Assembly (NCBI RefSeq): GCF_900111485.1
Contig: NZ_FOIC01000009.1
Span: forward strand, 1 to 64,000
Source of the DNA: Natrinema hispanicum
GTDB lineage: Archaea > Halobacteriota > Halobacteria > Halobacteriales > Natrialbaceae
Reading direction: 5' to 3'
Length of the DNA stretch: 64,000 nt
This document shows, piece by piece, positions 42,675 through 52,101 of this stretch (the first letter of the stretch is position 1; each line of letters starts with the position of its first letter). A program made the position numbers and the translations under genes. The notes beneath the pieces are model-generated. The model ran no database searches. It was given only the letters and a program-made list of their open reading frames with translations, and was not told the DNA's origin.

Positions 42675-43046
42675 ATGTCGGGGGCCACACCACGTGACAA
42701 TCTGATGTCGGTCGGCGAAGCGAGTGGGCGCACGGTCTACTACGACGAAGACCGCGGCACCTACCACACGTGGTGTGACGACAATTCGCACGAGCCGGTG
42801 AGTACGGCGCTACTGTTGACGGTCTCGTCGGTGCTCGAGGTCGATCCTAACGACCTCGAGATGCTCTCGAAGTACATCGAACCCGACGCGCTGAACGCGT
42901 TGTTCGGCCACTGGCAGCGCGCCGAGCCACGGGGCGGTGACGGCTCGGTCAGCTTTACGTTCTCGGAGTGTACTGTCACAGTCCACGCCAACGGGGAGCT
43001 AGTGATCGATCCAGCATACCGGCACGCTGCCCCGACAGGCAACTAA
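42675..43046 (+). CDS. HalOD1 output-domain protein
   Basis: A 123-residue haloarchaeal protein. The core TALLLTVSSVLEVDPNDLEMLSKYIEPDALNALF (in parts) and SVSFTFSECTVTVHANGEL match the HalOD1 output domain found at the end of haloarchaeal response regulators. Here it stands alone. Its role is unknown but it is thought to be a signalling output module. It follows the thermosome gene by about 115 bp. Confidence 0.85.
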   Translation: MSGATPRDNLMSVGEASGRTVYYDEDRGTYHTWCDDNSHEPVSTALLLTVSSVLEVDPNDLEMLSKYIEPDALNALFGHWQRAEPRGGDGSVSFTFSECTVTVHANGELVIDPAYRHAAPTGN

Positions 43047-43084
43047 TAACGGAGTGATCGCGGGCAGTAAGCGGCCCGATCAGG

Positions 43085-43927
43085 TCAGCTGTCGCCACCT
43101 GACACGGGTTCGAGGACGACCCGGTCGCCGGGCTCGAGGCCGAAGGCGTCGTCGCCCCGTCCTTGATTGACGTCGAGTTCCACGTAGCCGTGGCTGCCGA
43201 CGGTCGCCAGTCGCTCACCGACGGGGACGGCCGCGAATGTCTCGCCGACGGGGACGGACTCGCCGTTGGCTCGGACCCGTTCTCGGCCCTCGAGTGCCGA
43301 CCCCGGCACGTTCGTAATGACGTTCCCGAAACCGTCCACGGCCAGCACTTCGCCGATCGCCCGCTCGTCTTCGAACGTCGGCGTCGGTAGTTCGAGGTCG
43401 ACATCGACCGTCGTCGGCTCGAGCCATGCGAGTGACTCGAGAGTCGCGCTGTCGACGTCGTGGACCGCGGCGGCAGCCGGTGCGAAGACGTCTCGCCCGT
43501 GGAACGTATTGCTTCGGCCCTGTGGCGGGTGCTGGCTGTGGCTGTTGGGATTGGACTGGTCAGTTGTCGGCTCGACGGGGTCGAGACCGGCCTCGTCGAT
43601 CAGGAAGGACTCGAGTCGGCCTGTATCGCCTGCGAGCCGCCGCGCAGCAGGCAGCAACACGCCGTTGTCCGGGCCGACGAGCGTGTGATCGCCAGCACGG
43701 ACGACGATCGCGTCGCGGTCGGTCCCAACACCGGGGTCGACGACTACGAGATGCGTTGCAGGCGGAAAATAGGGGAGTACTTCGCGAAGCCAGAAGGCGG
43801 CCGTCCGGACGTCCTGTCGGGGGAAGTCGTGGGCGACGTCGACCAACCTAGCGTCCGTTCGCTGTCGCAGGACGCCTTTCATCACTGCCGGATACGGCGT
43901 GCCGAAGTCCGAAGCGAGCGTGATCAT
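43085..43927 (-). CDS. SAM hydroxide adenosyltransferase (DUF62 family)
   Basis: A 280-residue enzyme. ITLASDFGTPYPAVMKGVL with its catalytic aspartate, VVVDPGVGT, LVGPDNGVLLPAA and NTFHGRDVFAPAAA are the family motifs. The group splits S-adenosylmethionine with water into adenosine and methionine, and is related to fluorinases. A Gln/Asn/His-rich loop of about 20 residues before NTFHGRD is unusual. The ATG 43927 is used. It is followed by NMNAT on the same strand, 118 bp away. Confidence 0.9.
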   Translation of the reverse strand: MITLASDFGTPYPAVMKGVLRQRTDARLVDVAHDFPRQDVRTAAFWLREVLPYFPPATHLVVVDPGVGTDRDAIVVRAGDHTLVGPDNGVLLPAARRLAGDTGRLESFLIDEAGLDPVEPTTDQSNPNSHSQHPPQGRSNTFHGRDVFAPAAAAVHDVDSATLESLAWLEPTTVDVDLELPTPTFEDERAIGEVLAVDGFGNVITNVPGSALEGRERVRANGESVPVGETFAAVPVGERLATVGSHGYVELDVNQGRGDDAFGLEPGDRVVLEPVSGGDS

Positions 43928-44045
43928 AGGTACCGCTACGAACTGCCGTCCCATAATGCCGGTTGGAACTGTCTCGCTTCACGACCGCACGACGGGCCGC
44001 GAGTATACCGGAACGAACGTCCACCCGGCGGTCTCACGTCGGTCG

Positions 44046-44570
44046 TCAGCTGTTGGTTGCGTTCGAGTCCGAGTCACTGACCATCTGAATGCGCTCGATG
44101 CCGTTCATTTCCTCGACAACGTCGACGACGGCTTCGGGAACGAGCGACTTCCAGTCGCCGCCGGAGATCATCCGCTCGCGAACCTCCGATCCCTCGAGGA
44201 CCTCGCGATTGAACATCGGTGACTGGCGGATCTCGATCCCGGCTTCCCGAAAGAGTTGGATGACGAGCGGGTTATTCGAGTAGGCGACATCGAAATCCGG
44301 GCTCATGCTCTGGACGTGGCTGACCCATACCGAATTGCGCTCTAAGTCTTCGATCGGGACGGCATAGGTCACGAGGTCGTAGCCGACCAATGACTTCGTA
44401 ATCATCATGATCCGCTCGCCGGCAGTAAACGGGTTTCTAGTCGTGTGGGAGTCGTCGGCGCTCCCGATCCCGAGAACGAGTTCGTCGACGTCGTCAGCGA
44501 TCTGTTCGACCATGTTCAAGTGACCGTTGTGAAACGGCTGGAAGCGGCCGATGTAGAACCCCCGAGTCAT
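44046..44570 (-). CDS. nadM: archaeal nicotinamide-nucleotide adenylyltransferase
   Basis: A 174-residue nucleotidyltransferase. The motif FYIGRFQPFHNGHL has the GxFxPxHxGH signature, and ISGGDWKSLVPEAVVD is in the C-terminal part. The length and motifs match the archaeal NadM, which makes NAD from NMN and ATP. It begins at ATG 44570, next to an AT-rich promoter region shared with lonB. Confidence 0.95.
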   Translation of the reverse strand: MTRGFYIGRFQPFHNGHLNMVEQIADDVDELVLGIGSADDSHTTRNPFTAGERIMMITKSLVGYDLVTYAVPIEDLERNSVWVSHVQSMSPDFDVAYSNNPLVIQLFREAGIEIRQSPMFNREVLEGSEVRERMISGGDWKSLVPEAVVDVVEEMNGIERIQMVSDSDSNATNS

Positions 44571-44875
44571 GCCGGATACTGCTCGAGCAGCACGCTTAAG
44601 CGTGGCGAGTCACCCCGAATCACGTCCTGTGCCATACGGTGTCATGTTAGGCATATTTTCACACATGTGTTTGCCACGCATGATACATTCGGCTACATAC
44701 CGGTTCTGAAACGATATATTCACATCAGTTTACACCTGTCTAAACACATCGGCGACTTCGCTTGATTTGCCCCGTCGACCGCTGTGCCTCCCGGTATCAA
44801 CAACTGACACCATCCTCCGTATGGAGAAAGTATATCAGTGCCAATCCCTTCGACACAGATACCGAACAGAGTTCT
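44571..44875. other. 305-bp divergent promoter region nadM / lonB
   Basis: It is AT-richer than its surroundings. It has TATA-like words in both directions (GATATATTC near 44730, GTATATCA near 44831) and no credible gene. The lonB promoter is annotated separately. Confidence 0.5.
44826..44836 (+). promoter_or_regulatory. BRE/TATA of lonB
   Basis: GAAAGTATATC lies about 42 bp before the lonB ATG at 44876, giving a predicted leader of about 15 bases. Confidence 0.55.
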
Positions 44876-46978
44876 ATGAGTAACGATACGAACGTTGACG
44901 ACCCTCCTGAAGACGCTCCGACTGGTCCCGACCAGGACCAATCCGAGCGTCAGGGAGAGCGGTCGCCGCTCGAGGAGGACGGCGACCGTCGTACCGACGT
45001 CGACGACGAAATCGAAACCGTCGAAGACCTCGGCAGTACGGTCGAGGTCGATCCCGGCGTCGAGGTCGACGAAGAGATCGCCGAGGACGACCTGCTAGGC
45101 GGTCTCAAGATCGACTCGACGGAGGACATCGAAGTCCCCGATCGACTCGTCGATCAGGTCATTGGTCAGGACGAAGCACGAGATATCATCATCAAGGCGG
45201 CAAAACAGCGCCGACACGTCATGATGATCGGCTCGCCGGGGACCGGCAAGTCGATGCTGGCGAAGGCGATGAGCCAACTGCTGCCGAAAGAGGACCTGCA
45301 GGACGTCTTAGTCTATCACAATCCCGACGACGGGAACGAACCAAAGGTCCGAACTGTCCCCGCCGGGAAGGGCGAACAGATCATCGATGCCCACAAGGAG
45401 GAAGCCCGCAAGCGCAATCAGATGCGGTCGATCCTCATGTGGATCATCATCGCAGTCGTCATCGGCTATGCGATCTTAAGCACCACCAGTCCGCTGCTTG
45501 GCATCCTCGCGGCAGGGATCATCTGGTTGATCTTCCGGTACACCTCCCGCGGGACCGACGCGATGGTGCCCAACATGATCGTCAACAACGGCGATCAGCG
45601 CGTCGCTCCCTTCGAGGACGCGACCGGTGCCCACGCTGGTGCGCTGCTGGGTGACGTCCGCCACGACCCCTTCCAGTCCGGTGGCATGGAGACCCCGAGC
45701 CACGACCGCGTCGAACCCGGCGCGATCCATAAATCGAACAAAGGCGTGCTGTTCGTCGACGAGATCAACACGCTCGACATCCGGACTCAGCAGAAGCTGA
45801 TGACGGCGATCCAGGAAGGCGAGTTCGCCATCACGGGCCAGTCCGAGCGCTCCTCGGGTGCGATGGTCCAGACCGAACCCGTCCCCTGTGACTTCATCAT
45901 GGTCGCTGCGGGGAACCTCGACGCGATGGAGAACATGCACCCCGCGCTCCGCAACCGGATCAAAGGGTACGGGTACGAAGTCTACATGGACGACACCATC
46001 GAGGACACCGCCGAGATGCGGCGCAAATACGCCCGCTTCGTCGCCCAGGAGGTCGAACGCGACGGCCGCCTGCCCCACTTCACCGACGACGCCGTCGAGG
46101 AACTCATCCTCGAGGCCAAGCGTCGCTCGGGCCGGAAGAACCACTTAACGCTGCACTTCCGCAGCCTCGGTGGCTTGGTCCGCGTCGCCGGCGACATCGC
46201 CCGCGCCGAGGATCGTGACTACACGACCCGCGAGGACGTCCTGCAGGCCAAACAGCGCTCCCGGTCGATCGAGCAACAGCTCGCCGACGACTACATCGAG
46301 CGCCGCAAGGACTACGAACTGCAGGTCACCGAAGACGGCGTTCAGGGCCGTGTCAACGGCCTCGCCGTCATGGGCGAGGACTCCGGTATCATGCTCCCCG
46401 TGATGGCCGAGATCGCCCCCGCACAGGGTGGCGGGCAGGTGATCGCCACCGGCAAACTCCAGGAGATGGCCGAGGAGTCGGTCCAGAACGTCTCCGCGAT
46501 CATCAAGAAGTTCTCCGACGTCGATCTCTCGGAGAAAGACATCCACATCCAGTTCGTCCAAGCCGGCCAGCAGGGCGTCGACGGTGACTCTGCCTCCATC
46601 ACGGTGGCAACCGCCGTCATCAGCGCGCTCGAGAACATCCCGGTCGATCAGTCGATCGCGATGACTGGCTCGCTGTCGGTGCGTGGCGACGTGCTTCCGG
46701 TCGGTGGGGTCACCCACAAGATCGAGGCTGCCGCGAAAGCCGGCTGTGATACGGTCATCATCCCGAAGGCCAACGAACAGGACGTGATGATCGAAGAGGA
46801 GTACGAGGAGATGGTCGATATCGTCCCCTGTTCGAACATCAGTGAAGTCCTGGATGTCGCCCTGATGGGCGAACCAAAGAAGGACTCGCTGGTCGACCGC
46901 CTCAAGTCGATCACTGACGCTGCGTTCGACCAGAGTGCCGTCGGCTCCGCCAGCGGGTCGAACCCGAGCCCGCAGTAA
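44876..46978 (+). CDS. lonB: membrane-bound ATP-dependent protease LonB
   Basis: A 700-residue LonB. Walker A GSPGTGKS is at about 119-126. Two membrane helices are inserted in the AAA domain (about 185-221). Walker B LFVDEINTL is near 292-300. The Lon peptidase domain has S572 in VDGDSASIT and K615 in THKIEAAAKAGC as the catalytic dyad. Family members have no long N domain, as here. The 75-residue acidic N-terminus is a halophile extension. It degrades cytoplasmic and membrane proteins and controls lipid enzymes in haloarchaea. Its stop is followed at once by the next gene's ATG. Confidence 0.96.
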   Translation: MSNDTNVDDPPEDAPTGPDQDQSERQGERSPLEEDGDRRTDVDDEIETVEDLGSTVEVDPGVEVDEEIAEDDLLGGLKIDSTEDIEVPDRLVDQVIGQDEARDIIIKAAKQRRHVMMIGSPGTGKSMLAKAMSQLLPKEDLQDVLVYHNPDDGNEPKVRTVPAGKGEQIIDAHKEEARKRNQMRSILMWIIIAVVIGYAILSTTSPLLGILAAGIIWLIFRYTSRGTDAMVPNMIVNNGDQRVAPFEDATGAHAGALLGDVRHDPFQSGGMETPSHDRVEPGAIHKSNKGVLFVDEINTLDIRTQQKLMTAIQEGEFAITGQSERSSGAMVQTEPVPCDFIMVAAGNLDAMENMHPALRNRIKGYGYEVYMDDTIEDTAEMRRKYARFVAQEVERDGRLPHFTDDAVEELILEAKRRSGRKNHLTLHFRSLGGLVRVAGDIARAEDRDYTTREDVLQAKQRSRSIEQQLADDYIERRKDYELQVTEDGVQGRVNGLAVMGEDSGIMLPVMAEIAPAQGGGQVIATGKLQEMAEESVQNVSAIIKKFSDVDLSEKDIHIQFVQAGQQGVDGDSASITVATAVISALENIPVDQSIAMTGSLSVRGDVLPVGGVTHKIEAAAKAGCDTVIIPKANEQDVMIEEEYEEMVDIVPCSNISEVLDVALMGEPKKDSLVDRLKSITDAAFDQSAVGSASGSNPSPQ

Positions 46979-47911
46979 ATGCCGCAGTGGGCGACGTTCG
47001 TCGGGCTGACGGGCGTCGTCCTCGTCTTGCTGCTCGTTTTATCTCATCTGACCCAATCTGCGTTTCACGACGAGACTGGCAACGCCAGCGACAGCGTCGA
47101 TGACCGATTCGACACAGTGGACCACGATGCCGACTGGACCGCTCGAGCGCCCGCTGAGTCGTCAGCACCCCACCCGTCCCCGAACGTGCCGGAGCCGATC
47201 GACGACGATCGCTCCACCACGGATACCGAGAGCCGACCACGAGATGGAGCCGCGTCGACTACCGCTCTGCCCGATCACGCCGACCGAGCGGTCGATCCGG
47301 CGTCGCTGTCGACGGGGGCGCTCCTCGCGAACGTGGCCTTCTCACAGGGGACGTTCGCATTGCTGTTGGTCGGCGCGGCAATCTACACCGCGATCCCGGC
47401 TGCGGCGCTTGGTATCGAGTTTTCGGCGGCGTATCTCGAGACGGGACTCGTAGTGGGGGCAGCCGCGGGGATCGGCGTCTACATCGCGAACGAACTCGCC
47501 GCGGCGACGGCGACTCACTTCGGTTTCGACCACGACGAGACGCTTCGGGAGCTGCTTGCCCCCGACTCGATCGGCGGCTGGCTCGCGTTGTTACTGGGCG
47601 TCTTGCCGATCATCGCCGTCTTCGAGGAGTTTCTCTTCCGCGCGGCACTGATCGGTGTCCCTGCCGCCGGCTTCGGCCTCTCACCGTGGCTGCTCGCGGT
47701 TGGCTCCTCGGTTGCGTTCGCCCTCGGCCACGGCATGCAGGGCTCGGTCGGCATCGTCGTCACTGGCCTCCTCGGGTTCGTCCTCGCGGCGATCTTCATC
47801 GTCACCGGGAGCCTGCTGGTCGTCGTCGTCGCTCACTACCTCATCAACGCCCTCGAGTTCGTCGTCCACGAGGGCCTCGGTCTCGAGTGGGCCAAGACCC
47901 TCGAATACTAA
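46979..47911 (+). CDS. CPBP intramembrane glutamic protease
   Basis: A 310-residue membrane protein. An N-terminal helix (residues about 8-24) and an acidic Asp/Ser-rich loop of about 75 residues come first, then about seven helices. The ABI/CPBP motifs are FEEFLFRAALIG (EExxxR), LGHGMQGS and VAHYLINAL. It starts directly on the base after the lonB stop (TAAATG), so translation is probably coupled. In other archaea such enzymes process prenylated or membrane substrates. A joint role with LonB in membrane-protein turnover is inference. Confidence 0.88.
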   Translation: MPQWATFVGLTGVVLVLLLVLSHLTQSAFHDETGNASDSVDDRFDTVDHDADWTARAPAESSAPHPSPNVPEPIDDDRSTTDTESRPRDGAASTTALPDHADRAVDPASLSTGALLANVAFSQGTFALLLVGAAIYTAIPAAALGIEFSAAYLETGLVVGAAAGIGVYIANELAAATATHFGFDHDETLRELLAPDSIGGWLALLLGVLPIIAVFEEFLFRAALIGVPAAGFGLSPWLLAVGSSVAFALGHGMQGSVGIVVTGLLGFVLAAIFIVTGSLLVVVVAHYLINALEFVVHEGLGLEWAKTLEY

Positions 47912-47935
47912 GGCCGGCGAACGGGTGGATAGGGT

Positions 47936-48280
47936 ATGGACGTGACCGCCGGGTCGACGGCCCGCTCTCGAGCGATTAGTGCCCTAATTCTCGGGTATTT
48001 CGTCGTGCTGATTTACGCGACGATCGCGAACGACCCGCTGGCGGCCGCCGTCGCCGAAGTCGGCTTCGGCGTCATCGCGATCGCCGTCGGGGCGATGCTG
48101 TACGATAGCGCTGCGGGCTGGCGCTCAGCGCAAACGTTGGCTGCGGGCTGTCTCGTCGCCGGTGGCATCCTCGCGTTCGGGAGTGTTCTCACGGGGGTGG
48201 CTGCCGTCGACCTGCTCTCGTCGGTCCTCGTAGTGCTCGGCGTCGGCAGCTACGTCTACGCCGTCTGGACTGCGACCTGA
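47936..48280 (+). CDS. four-helix membrane protein
   Basis: A 114-residue protein with four hydrophobic helices (SALILGYFVVLIYA, GFGVIAIAVGAML, LAAGCLVAGGILAFG, LLSSVLVVLGVGSYV). It lies 25 bp after the CPBP protease gene on the same strand, so it may be the third gene of the lonB operon. No family recognised. Confidence 0.75.
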   Translation: MDVTAGSTARSRAISALILGYFVVLIYATIANDPLAAAVAEVGFGVIAIAVGAMLYDSAAGWRSAQTLAAGCLVAGGILAFGSVLTGVAAVDLLSSVLVVLGVGSYVYAVWTAT

Positions 48281-48379
48281 TCGATTGAGGACAGCGCTCG
48301 AGGATACGATCAACTCTCGAGCCACTTGTGATGACAGTTGTCGATGGCCATTAGAAGCACGATACCGAACGCAACGCTG

Positions 48380-49051
48380 TCAGAACTGCTCGAGTCCCAT
48401 CTGTTCAGCCTCGGCAAGCGCGTCCTCACAGGTCGACCACGACTCACGCGCAAACGGCGGGAGTTCGCCGTGTGCGTCAGTGTAGGACGCAAGAAACTCA
48501 CGAGTGGTCGAATCGCTCGGATAGCCGCTGCCGATCGGGCCGTACTCGTCGGCCAGCGCAGCGACGTGAGCGTCACGTTCGACCTTGGCGATAATGCTTG
48601 CCGCGCCGACCAGCGGCGAGTCGTCATCGGCTTCGTGGCGAGCATCGACTGAGAGAGTCTCGAGCGAGCAGGCGTCACTGACCCGGCGGGCAAAGCGCTC
48701 GGCGTCGGTGTCACAGGCGTCGCAGAGCCCCGGAATCGGGTCGCTCGAATCCTCGGCTCGCTCGAGATCCGCGACGGCGTCCTCGATCGCCTCGGCATGG
48801 GCCGTGACCGCAAGCGAGTTCATGTCCGTTTGGGGGTCGTCGATCCGTGGTGGCGTGATTTCGGCGACGCCGATCGTGATTCGGTCGTCATCCCGCAGGA
48901 TTGCCGCCAGTTCCTCGCGACGCTCGGGCGTGAGTCGCTTCGAGTCCCTGATGCCGTCGGGGAGGTCGTCGGGAGTCTCGAGATAGACGGCGGCGGCGAA
49001 CATCGATCCCAGTGCGGGGCCCTTGCCGGCCTCGTCGACGCCGAATGGCAT
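48380..49051 (-). CDS. rnhB: ribonuclease HII
   Basis: A 223-residue enzyme. The N-terminal GVDEAGKGPALGSM provides the first catalytic Asp-Glu pair (DEAGRGP with Lys). VDARHEADD and ASIIAKVERD supply the remaining acidic residues. The family removes RNA from RNA-DNA hybrids and single ribonucleotides. The ATG at 49051 gives the standard N-terminus. It is downstream of pus10 on the same strand, separated by a strong hairpin. Confidence 0.94.
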   Translation of the reverse strand: MPFGVDEAGKGPALGSMFAAAVYLETPDDLPDGIRDSKRLTPERREELAAILRDDDRITIGVAEITPPRIDDPQTDMNSLAVTAHAEAIEDAVADLERAEDSSDPIPGLCDACDTDAERFARRVSDACSLETLSVDARHEADDDSPLVGAASIIAKVERDAHVAALADEYGPIGSGYPSDSTTREFLASYTDAHGELPPFARESWSTCEDALAEAEQMGLEQF

Positions 49052-49088
49052 ACCACGAGGGTCGACTGCGGAGACAAAAGTCGTTGTG

Positions 49089-49169
49089 ATACGGACACCT
49101 GTCAGTGGGTTCCGGTGCACCCGCGACCGCCCTTCGGGCACACCGGAAACCCGTGACAGCAGTCCGTAT
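49089..49169. repeat. 81-nt dyad between pus10 and rnhB
   Basis: ATACGGAC (49089-49096) pairs with GTCCGTAT (49162-49169), CTGTCA with TGACAG, GGGTT with AACCC (one bulged A), and CCGGTG with CACCGG. GCCC-TTC-GGGC lies near the tip. The stem is close to continuous across 81 nt. It fits a terminator, an attenuator or a small palindromic element. Neither strand has a T-run. Confidence 0.6.
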
Positions 49170-49178
49170 GACTCGTCG

Positions 49179-50558
49179 TCAGTCGGCCGTCTCCGCGAGT
49201 TCGTCGTCGGACGCCGCTCGCGGCTCGTCGCGGAAGTACTCCTCGAGCTCGAACGGCTCGTCTTCCCCTTCGACGCCGGTGACGTCGAGTGCCGTCACTT
49301 CGGCGTCGGTCTCGAGCAAGCCCGCAAGACTCGGTTCGGTACGGCCGTTGTCGCTGCTGATCAACTCCTTGACGTAGAGCCCACCCTCGCCGTGGAGGCG
49401 CACCTCGGCCTCGGTCGGCTCGTGGAGGTCGCCGTCGATCTCGTAGACTGTCCGCTGGCGGGTCAGCCCCGCCCGCCGGTGGTCGACCCGCTCGGGGGTG
49501 TACTGATCGACGGTCGTCCCCTCGAGTTCCGCGAGTGCGGCGTCGAACGCGGCTTCCTCGATTGGCTCCTCGAACGCCACGTCGGCGCGGTAGTGCTTGC
49601 TCGCGTCGTGTTCCTTGACGCGTTCGACCATCTCGTAGGTTGCGAGTCGCAGGCCCTCGACCTCGACTGCGCCCTCGGCGGCGTCGTTGATCTCGCGCTC
49701 GAGCGCTTCGACGTCGGGGTCACGGACACGGGGTCGTTTCACCTCGAGGACGAAGGGCCGCCCGTCCTCGAGCATGCGGGCGTCGACGTCTTCGCGGCCC
49801 GCGCCGTGGAAGGTGCCCTCGTCACCGTCCATCGCCGCGACGACGTGGGGGCGGACGACCTGCTCGACGCTGGTGTCGTACATATAGCCGGAGCCGCCAC
49901 AGTAGTCACAGGGCTCTTCGCCGTCATCACCCAGCTGGACGCCGCTGCCGCCACACTCCCGGCAAGGCCACTCCGTCTGCGGGATGTCGCGCTCGAGTTT
50001 GCGATAGCGGCCGTAGACAAAGGCGGGATTGATCTGGACATCGACCGCATGGCTCGTGACGGTATCCGATTCGAGCGCTTCGAGCGGGTCGAACCCCTCG
50101 AGGTCGACGACGGCGAGTACGTCAGGCCGGTCGAAGTCGACGTCGGTCTCGGTCATCGCGCCGACGCGCCGGCCGACCTCGCGGTTCATTTCGCGCTTCA
50201 TCGATTCCCCGACGTCTGGCTCGAGGCCGGCGTCTTCCCGAAGTAGGCGCTCGTTTTCCTCGACCAGCGGCGGGACGCGGGTGCCGACCTGGTAGGTCGC
50301 GAAGTCGACGCCCTCGAGGGCGTCGACGATCGTCTCGGCGATGGCATCGAAGGTGCCACAGTACCCGTCACAGACCCAGCAGTCCGCGGGCTCGGTGGGC
50401 TCGAAGTCCTCGTCGTCGGCCAGCGCGACCGTCGTGCGCAACGCTCGGCCGCGCTCGGCGTTTGTCAGTCCGAAACTCCGGTCGGCGAAGGGCCGGCCGA
50501 GACAGGAATCGCAGATGGAGCCCGTCGAAAGCAACTCGCGGGCGTCGTCCGTGATCAT
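49179..50558 (-). CDS. pus10: tRNA pseudouridine(54/55) synthase Pus10
   Basis: A 459-residue enzyme. The N-terminal zinc-binding part has CDSCLGRPF and CWVCDGYC. The middle carries a DnaJ-like pair CRECGGSG and CDYCGGSG (residues about 199-224). The catalytic segment is AGREDVDARML with the family aspartate at about 257-259, followed by GRPFVLEVKRPR. The enzyme makes pseudouridine at tRNA positions 54 and 55. The ATG 50558 gives the conserved N-terminus. TrmY, which acts on position 54, is at 53.6 kb. Confidence 0.94.
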   Translation of the reverse strand: MITDDARELLSTGSICDSCLGRPFADRSFGLTNAERGRALRTTVALADDEDFEPTEPADCWVCDGYCGTFDAIAETIVDALEGVDFATYQVGTRVPPLVEENERLLREDAGLEPDVGESMKREMNREVGRRVGAMTETDVDFDRPDVLAVVDLEGFDPLEALESDTVTSHAVDVQINPAFVYGRYRKLERDIPQTEWPCRECGGSGVQLGDDGEEPCDYCGGSGYMYDTSVEQVVRPHVVAAMDGDEGTFHGAGREDVDARMLEDGRPFVLEVKRPRVRDPDVEALEREINDAAEGAVEVEGLRLATYEMVERVKEHDASKHYRADVAFEEPIEEAAFDAALAELEGTTVDQYTPERVDHRRAGLTRQRTVYEIDGDLHEPTEAEVRLHGEGGLYVKELISSDNGRTEPSLAGLLETDAEVTALDVTGVEGEDEPFELEEYFRDEPRAASDDELAETAD

Positions 50559-50727
50559 GTTTCGGGAGTGGGGCGGCGCGGGTAACACGTTTTCCCTTCG
50601 AAGCGACGGCGTGAGACTTGATTTCAGCGGGTACCGCCCGTCTCGACTCGCGTTGCCGGTGTGCCCGTGTTTGCTTGTGCAAGTCACAGCCAGGTGATTC
50701 AAATGGATCGGGTCCTACCCTCCACGC

Positions 50728-51837
50728 ATGAGCGATCACCGACTGGATCGTCGATCCTTTCTTGGAGCTGCGGGTGCCGGACTCGCCGGTGTCGTCGCCG
50801 GCTGTGCCGAGCCCCGCGCCGAGAATTCGATCGAGGGAGACTCCTCAGCCACCATCGATCGGGGCGATCTCGCCGACGGTTCGGCGTTTACCGATATCTA
50901 TAACGCGGTCATCGAATCGGTCACGCAGGTTCGCGTCTTCGGCGTCGAGAACCCGACCACCGGTGCCGAGGGACGCGGGCAGGGATCCGGTTTTCTCTAC
51001 GACGACCGCCACGTCGTCACCAATGACCACGTCATCGCCAACGGTGAGGCGGCGGATCTCCAGTACACCAACGGCGACTGGACGAGCACCACACTCGTCG
51101 GTCGCGATGTCCAAAGCGACCTGGCTGTCCTCGAAGTCGACCACGTCCCGGATGGGGTCACGCCGCTTTCGATAGCCGACGAGCGCCCGGTCGTCGGCCA
51201 GCAGGTCGTCGCCGTCGGGAACCCCTACGGACTCAACGGGTCGATGTCGACAGGGATCGTAAGCGGCGTCAACCGAACACTCGACCATCCACAGCAGCGG
51301 TTTTCGTATCCGAACGTCATCCAGACTGATGCTGCCGTCAACCCCGGGAACAGCGGTGGTCCACTCGTCGACCTCGACGGGGAAGTTGTGGGCGTCATCA
51401 ACGCTGCCGGTGGCGACAACATTGGCTTTGCCATCTCTGCGGCGCTGACCGAACGTGTCGTGCCGGCACTCATCGAGAACGGCGAGTACGAGCACTCGTA
51501 TATGGGAATCGGCCTGCGAACCGTCGATCGACTCGTCGCCGAGGCAAACGACATTTCCGAGGCGGCCGGCGTCATGGTCACCGGCGTCATCGACGGCTCG
51601 GCTGCCGATGGCGTCCTCCAACCGGCTACGCGGGCCGTTCAGCGACGCGACGAACGGATCCCAGTCGGCGGTGACGTCATCCGCGAACTCGACGGCACGC
51701 CGATTCCCGACCGACACGCTCTCTCGACGTATCTCGCGCTCGAGACCAGTCCCGGCGACACGATCGAGGTTCGACTCCTGCGAAACGGACGGCTGCGTAC
51801 GCAGGACCTAACGCTCGATTCCTGGCCATCGATGTAG
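50728..51837 (+). CDS. Tat-exported HtrA-like serine protease
   Basis: A 369-residue S1C protease. A twin-arginine signal (DRRSFLG) and a lipobox-like VVAGC (residues 22-26) open it. The catalytic triad is H101 in VVTNDHVI, D131 in QSDLAVLEV and S209 in PGNSGGPL. A single PDZ domain follows (from about 255, YMGIGLRTVD). It should be anchored on the outer face and degrade misfolded exported proteins. A perfect 7-bp hairpin follows the stop. Confidence 0.93.
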   Translation: MSDHRLDRRSFLGAAGAGLAGVVAGCAEPRAENSIEGDSSATIDRGDLADGSAFTDIYNAVIESVTQVRVFGVENPTTGAEGRGQGSGFLYDDRHVVTNDHVIANGEAADLQYTNGDWTSTTLVGRDVQSDLAVLEVDHVPDGVTPLSIADERPVVGQQVVAVGNPYGLNGSMSTGIVSGVNRTLDHPQQRFSYPNVIQTDAAVNPGNSGGPLVDLDGEVVGVINAAGGDNIGFAISAALTERVVPALIENGEYEHSYMGIGLRTVDRLVAEANDISEAAGVMVTGVIDGSAADGVLQPATRAVQRRDERIPVGGDVIRELDGTPIPDRHALSTYLALETSPGDTIEVRLLRNGRLRTQDLTLDSWPSM

Positions 51838-51844
51838 GCGGCTG

Positions 51845-51863
51845 GCGACGCTGCATGCGTCGC
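51845..51863 (+). terminator. short hairpin after htrA-like gene
   Basis: GCGACGC (51845-51851) pairs with GCGTCGC (51857-51863) around loop TGCAT, 7 bp after the stop codon. There is no T-run, so it is a weak terminator candidate. Confidence 0.4.
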
Positions 51864-52101
51864 GTTCGGCCGATGGCGCTACGCTGGTCGTGCCCCGCCG
51901 AAACAAGTCGTTACTGTCGCTACTGTGTGTTCGTTTCTGACTATAGCACGATCATACACATTAGGACTCGTTACGTTCTTTCTCATGCGATCGATCAAGC
52001 TGGAACCGAACGCTACCATTGGGACCTGCATAGTAGTGGCTTGATAACAATGTACATGGTTGTGGCAATCACATTCGGTGCGAGTACCCACCTGATGTCG
52101 C

